64,000 nucleotides of DNA from Lutjanus erythropterus (Eukaryota > Chordata > Actinopteri > Lutjaniformes > Lutjanidae). A program made the position numbers and the translations under genes. The notes below the pieces were generated by a model, which was given only the letters and a program-made list of their open reading frames with translations, searched no databases and was not told where the DNA came from. Below, in pieces: positions 59,871 to 64,000 of the stretch (positions are counted from its first letter, which is position 1; each line of letters starts with the position of its first letter). The DNA lies in contig CM034595.1 in assembly GCA_020091685.1 (NCBI GenBank), positions 42,401,351 through 42,465,350 of the forward strand, given 5' to 3'.

Positions 59871-61616
59871 AAAAAAAGAAAAACAGAGAGAGAGAGACGG
59901 GAGCTGCAGTGAACATCATGTTAAACATGTCAACGTGGAAAACATGTCAACATGCAGAATGTTGTGCCGCGCAGGTCTAAGTGATGCAAAGTGATCTGCT
60001 GAGGCGAAGGTTTGGGGTGTGGGGGGGCTGCAGACTGTCTGTGCGAGTCATGTTACTACAGATCACAGTGACACCAATGAACCCGAACAGTACACTGCAC
60101 ATTCACACGCTCTAAAATGCTTTACATCCATATGAGACAAATTATTCACTGATATTCACCATTTATTATCTAAAAATGATAAAAATAACAGTTCATTGTC
60201 TTTAATGTACCTATCATGTAGCAAAGAGCTCAAGATAGACAGTGACTTCAATATGATTCATTTGTGAATTTTACTTTCATGTCCTCAGTGACTTTGTGGA
60301 AATCTCTGTCACATTTTCCAGGAGCTGAATAATATCTCATGTTGGAATGAATCTCTGAAAATATAGTAATTACTCCACAGTTTGGGTCCTTTATTCAGAC
60401 ACATAGCAGAGCCATTTAACCACACTGCACACCGCAGCTGTGTTTAGTACACAGTGCTGGCAGCTCACTGAAACCCAGAGAATGGTTAAGATAAGAATTG
60501 ATCACTGAATCTGTGCAGCAGCCTGTGCTCATGAATTCAAACATGTCGGGGTCTTATACTCGCAGTTTCTACAACTCTTCTGTTTCCTGTTGAAAGCCAC
60601 AGGCGTGGGACCCTTTTAAATGCAGCCGCCCCCTCAAAACTTACACCTCATGCTAACTAGGTGTCAATATTGCAAGACATTGTTCCATCTCAGGTTCGAA
60701 AGGTGAGTTTCACATTGTGTTTTTCCGTTAAAAGCTTCTCTGCTGGCCTTCTGCAGTGAATTCCTAATGCAGCCTTTTCGGACACAAATGTATTTTGAAA
60801 TGTGCAAACTTTTGACCTCACATGGGTGGGTGGAACAATGATTTGGTTTCACAACGAGGGGTTGAATGGGAGGTGTAACTCTACTGTTTGTACTGCACAG
60901 TGACACTACACACCATCACTTCTTCCGTGATTAGTTTATGATTTGTTCCAGATTTCTTTTAAAAAGGACTTTCCCCCTAAAACAGAGCTTCCGTAACGCT
61001 GAATGATTTTCTAAACGTTTGTTCTGTAGAGTTCTTTTCACCTGACTGTGGTTTCTGTCGAGCTAGGCTGAAGAGCTCACGTCTGCGGTGTTGCATTGTT
61101 TATGAAACAACAGCTTTGTGTGAGAGGATGTACCATTACTGTATTTATGGTCTCACACAGAGGGAGTTTATGAGCCCTGCAAAGATTTAATAGTAAGCAT
61201 GCAGTGTTATGTAGCATTTCACATGCACCTGACCTCCACGGTCGGCTCGCAACCTCTGGCTCTGTCTCAGTCATAGGTGTACACACTTCCTGTTTTCTGT
61301 TGGTTTCCTGTTTTTGTTCTTACACAACCTGGACAGACATGCTCGTTCATTTTTTGTTTGATGTGGATACTGGCCGTCGGATCAGATCGTCAAACCTTGG
61401 TTCTTATATGACTCTGTCGCTAGAAAAAGTTTGCTGTTCAATCTGCGACACCATAATGATGAATTAATGAAAACTTCTTTGGTATAATATTATATTGCTT
61501 TTATATATTTGCTATTACTCAACTACAAGTAAAACTACTGGTGTTTAAAAACACTTATGCAAAAGAACAAACCACAAACTATGCAGAGTATCAGTTACTT
61601 TTTAACTGTTGATGTT
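59871..61616. other. Intergenic DNA, nothing recognised
   Basis: It contains an A run with (GA)n at 59865-59897 and otherwise plain desert sequence. Confidence 0.4.
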
Positions 61617-62112
61617 TAAAGGGATAGTTCACACAAAAATCAAAAATACATATTTTTCCTCTTATGTGTGGTGCCATTTATCCATCTATTTTGTTTTAGT
61701 GTGAGTTCCCGATGTTTGGAGATATCCTCTGTAGAAATATCTGCCCTCTCTTGGAAAATGGAAATAAATGGCACTTGGCTTCTGATGCTCAAAATGCATT
61801 TCTCTTTCCAGAAATCATGACCCGGTTACTCACAGACCTTGTTGTGAGCAGTTTCATATGGGAACTACTTTCTTTCTAAGAGAAGGTCGTACTTTCTTTC
61901 TAAGTACGACTTAGAAAGTAGTACTTTCTTTCTAGGAGAAAGAAAGTAGTTCCAGTAGATTCTCCTGTAGAAAGAAAGTGCCATCTAGTTCCATTATGTT
62001 CATGAGAAGGCAGACATCTCTACGGCCTATATCTCTAAACCTCAGCAACTGATAAATAGCACTCAAGTACAGCACTACAACATTTTCGATTTGGGGTCGA
62101 ACTGTTCCTTAA
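61617..62112 (+). mobile_element. Long-inverted-repeat MITE, family B, copy 2
   Basis: The left terminus TTAAAGGGATAGTTCACAC mirrors the right terminus GGGTCGAACTGTTCCTTAA. Subterminal phrases are shared with the 15357-15892 copy: GAAATCATGACCCGGTTACT, CCTTGTTGTGAGCAGTTTCA, AGACATCTCTACGGC. The centre has perfect 17-base arms (61861-61877 with 61937-61953) and, between them, a second perfect hairpin (61886-61894 with 61902-61910). No coding capacity. Confidence 0.83.
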
Positions 62113-62119
62113 ATGCATT

Positions 62120-62639
62120 ATCAATAGCAGGCATTCAATCGAAAGGTTTCTCCAAATCTTCAGGCTAAATTTCTTCCAACTTGTGCTGTCCTGGTCTCCA
62201 AATCTGAGCATTTTTTTAAGGGTTTTATTGACTCATTTGCGATCAGATATCCTTATTGGCTACAAGAAAATGTAGATGAAAGGTTTGGACTTTAATTCAA
62301 ATTGTCAAACTCAGTAATGAATTAGAATATTTAAAAGTAAATAAGTAGATTACATATTGTTATGCATACTAGCAAAATTACAGACTTGGAAAAAGTACAA
62401 GTACTGCAAAAAATGACTTAATTGCAGTAATTTGAGTAGTTGTAATTCATTACTTGCACCTCTGCATACTGTTATATGAGTATAAATATATTTCACGTGT
62501 GTCTAAAAACCTCTGTGGTCTCCACAGTGAACTTTGCCTCAATGGCCACGGGCTCTTTATAGGATCTGAAAATGGTCAAATGAGAGCCAAATACATCTAG
62601 ACCTGACACGAACAGCCAGCAATGGTGCCTTTATTGTCA

Positions 62640-62697
<58 letters not shown>

Positions 62698-63840
62698 CGT
62701 GCATCAGATATTAATCTGGGCTTTGCTCATAAAGTCAAAGTGAAACAGATATTATTAGGCCACCTTAAGGTTAGGGACAAACACCATATCAGGCCTTTAT
62801 TGACAATATCAACAGAGATTACCTTGTCTGATATTTTTGCCGTGTGCTCCAGAGCAACAAAGCCCGCCAGCAGGGAAAGGTTCATGAAATAATTACAAAA
62901 TAATAACAATAGCTCACACATCAACTGGAGAAAACCTTCCAGCTTGGTATTGTTTGCAGAGATTGTGACGCTCTCCAGCCTCTAAACATTCCTCCTTTCA
63001 GTTCTTCCTCCGCTTTGACAGTTCAGGGTTTTGTTGACAATATCAACAAAGATTAGCTTGTCTAATATTTTGGTATAATCTAGTTTGACATAACCTGCCA
63101 TGGAGGTAAAGTTTGTGAGATAATAGCAGAGTCATAACAGCACAAAAACAGAATGCTGAAAAGGGAAATTTCATCCGACTTTACATTTTTTCTTTACTGA
63201 CAAGAAAATAGATGTACATATGTGACAACCCATCAAAATTCACTTTTTATTTGTAGTATATAGAGATTAAACTACTTTTTTTTTACCATACCTCAACTCA
63301 CACTGACATCCATTATATTACAATAAAAGAGAAAAAAAACACCCTTTTGAAAATACAATTATTTTTCTTTGTGTGAGGATTATATTATTCATGAATATAC
63401 GTATTCATTTGCCATGCAGTAACTAAATATTAGCCAGAGAATTCCTCTAAACTTGACATTGAGTGCAGTTGTTTCCTAACAAACCACCAAGCTACAACCA
63501 GGGACGTAGCTCTCCACCTTTAGTGTGCAGCAGAATAGAGCCCACTCTTCAGGCTGTCATAAATATTTATTAGTGTAAATGTGAGTGAGTGCACATTATT
63601 GCCAAGAGTTCAAGATGTAAATAAGTACACACTTAAATATATAAATATTTACTTTTTATATTATAGTCAGTGTCAAAGAATGAATATTAACTGGAAGTCA
63701 TAGTTTTCCCTTTTGAATAATATCTTACCTACTTTTACGGCTTAATAAATCATGATTTCTGATATGATTTCATAGCATATATAATAACATGTGTGTCTAT
63801 TACAAATTCTTGTTATGAGAAGAAAGAGCCTTTAGACCAG
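62120..63840. other. Intergenic DNA with a GT microsatellite
   Basis: It has a GT repeat at about 62642-62692. Repeat-poor DNA at 62500-62640 and 62700-62960 carries the phrases TTGACAATATCAACAGAGAT (62798-62817) and TTGACAATATCAACAAAGAT (63034-63053), a local near-duplication of about 50 bases. No gene recognised. Confidence 0.42.
62642..62692. repeat. (GT)n microsatellite
   Basis: Pure GT dinucleotides, about 51 bases, followed by GCGTGCGTGCATC. Confidence 0.96.
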
Positions 63841-64000
63841 AGCTGCACGGATTAATCAATTAGTTGTCAACTATGAAATTAATCGGCAACTATTTTCAGA
63901 ATCGATTAATCGGTTTGATTAATTTCTTAAAGAAAAAAAGGCTAAATTCTCTTATATTACCCTATTAAATGTGAATATTTTCTGTATTTTTCACTCCTCT
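63841..64000 (-). mobile_element. MITE-like element, family A, copy 4 (cut by window edge)
   Basis: The left end is AGCTGCACGGATTAATCAAT, then TAGTTGTCAACTATGAAATT, ATCGGCAACTATTTTCAGAA and TCGATTAATCGGTTTGA, as in the copy at 705-1034. It continues to the edge at ...GTGAATATTTTCTG... and must run into the neighbouring sequence. Confidence 0.75.

Overview
The window looks like nuclear DNA of a ray-finned fish, probably a spiny-rayed teleost. It has spliced vertebrate-type exons, AT-rich intergenic DNA, many long CA/TG microsatellites and several interspersed repeats typical of percomorph genomes. These include palindromic MITE-like elements, a tRNA-derived SINE and short-inverted-repeat DNA elements. 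Nothing in it looks bacterial, plasmid or viral, and almost all open frames are chance frames in non-coding DNA.

Only one protein gene can be read with confidence. It is on the minus strand at the left edge: three exons (3384-3791, 1894-1965, 1601-1727) that join in frame into the first 202 residues of a MAIP1-like (C2orf47) mitochondrial matrix protein. Its last exons must lie left of base 1. Intron 1 and the sequence downstream of exon 3 hold old transposon remnants.

From about 3.9 kb to the right edge no further protein-coding gene is recognisable. Repeat-rich stretches alternate with repeat-poor blocks carrying homeodomain- and POU-type motifs, as expected of a regulatory gene desert. 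At 51.0-51.8 kb a CpG-rich block ends in a good rightward splice donor and could be a promoter plus 5' non-coding exon. In mammals MAIP1 lies a few hundred kb from SATB2, a transcription-factor gene with a large non-coding domain, and the orientations here (maip1 leftward, candidate promoter rightward) would fit. SATB2 is therefore the leading but unproven guess for the regulated gene. No SATB2 coding exon is visible.

Layout: 1-3.8 kb maip1 5' half; 3.9-7.7 kb transposon remnants including a nested insertion; 7.7-16.9 kb mixed desert with a POU-octamer cluster (10.8-11.0 kb), a C-rich tract with a short exon-like segment (12.3 kb) and a MITE (15.4-15.9 kb); 17-18.6 kb very AT-rich repeat; 18.8-22.8 kb candidate conserved elements; 23-24.6 kb transposon remnants; 25.6-28.5 kb a striking minisatellite built on GAGGACATTTTT; 29.4-30.4 kb candidate element; 31-33.8 kb transposon cluster with a SINE; 34-38 kb desert with two GC-richer blocks; 38-50.5 kb desert with scattered repeats; 50.5-51.8 kb a very long TG tract then the candidate promoter; 52-64 kb putative intron or desert with repeat copies and candidate regulatory blocks. 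No known gene system beyond maip1 was found. The most unusual structures are the split minisatellite, the octamer cluster and the candidate unannotated exons.
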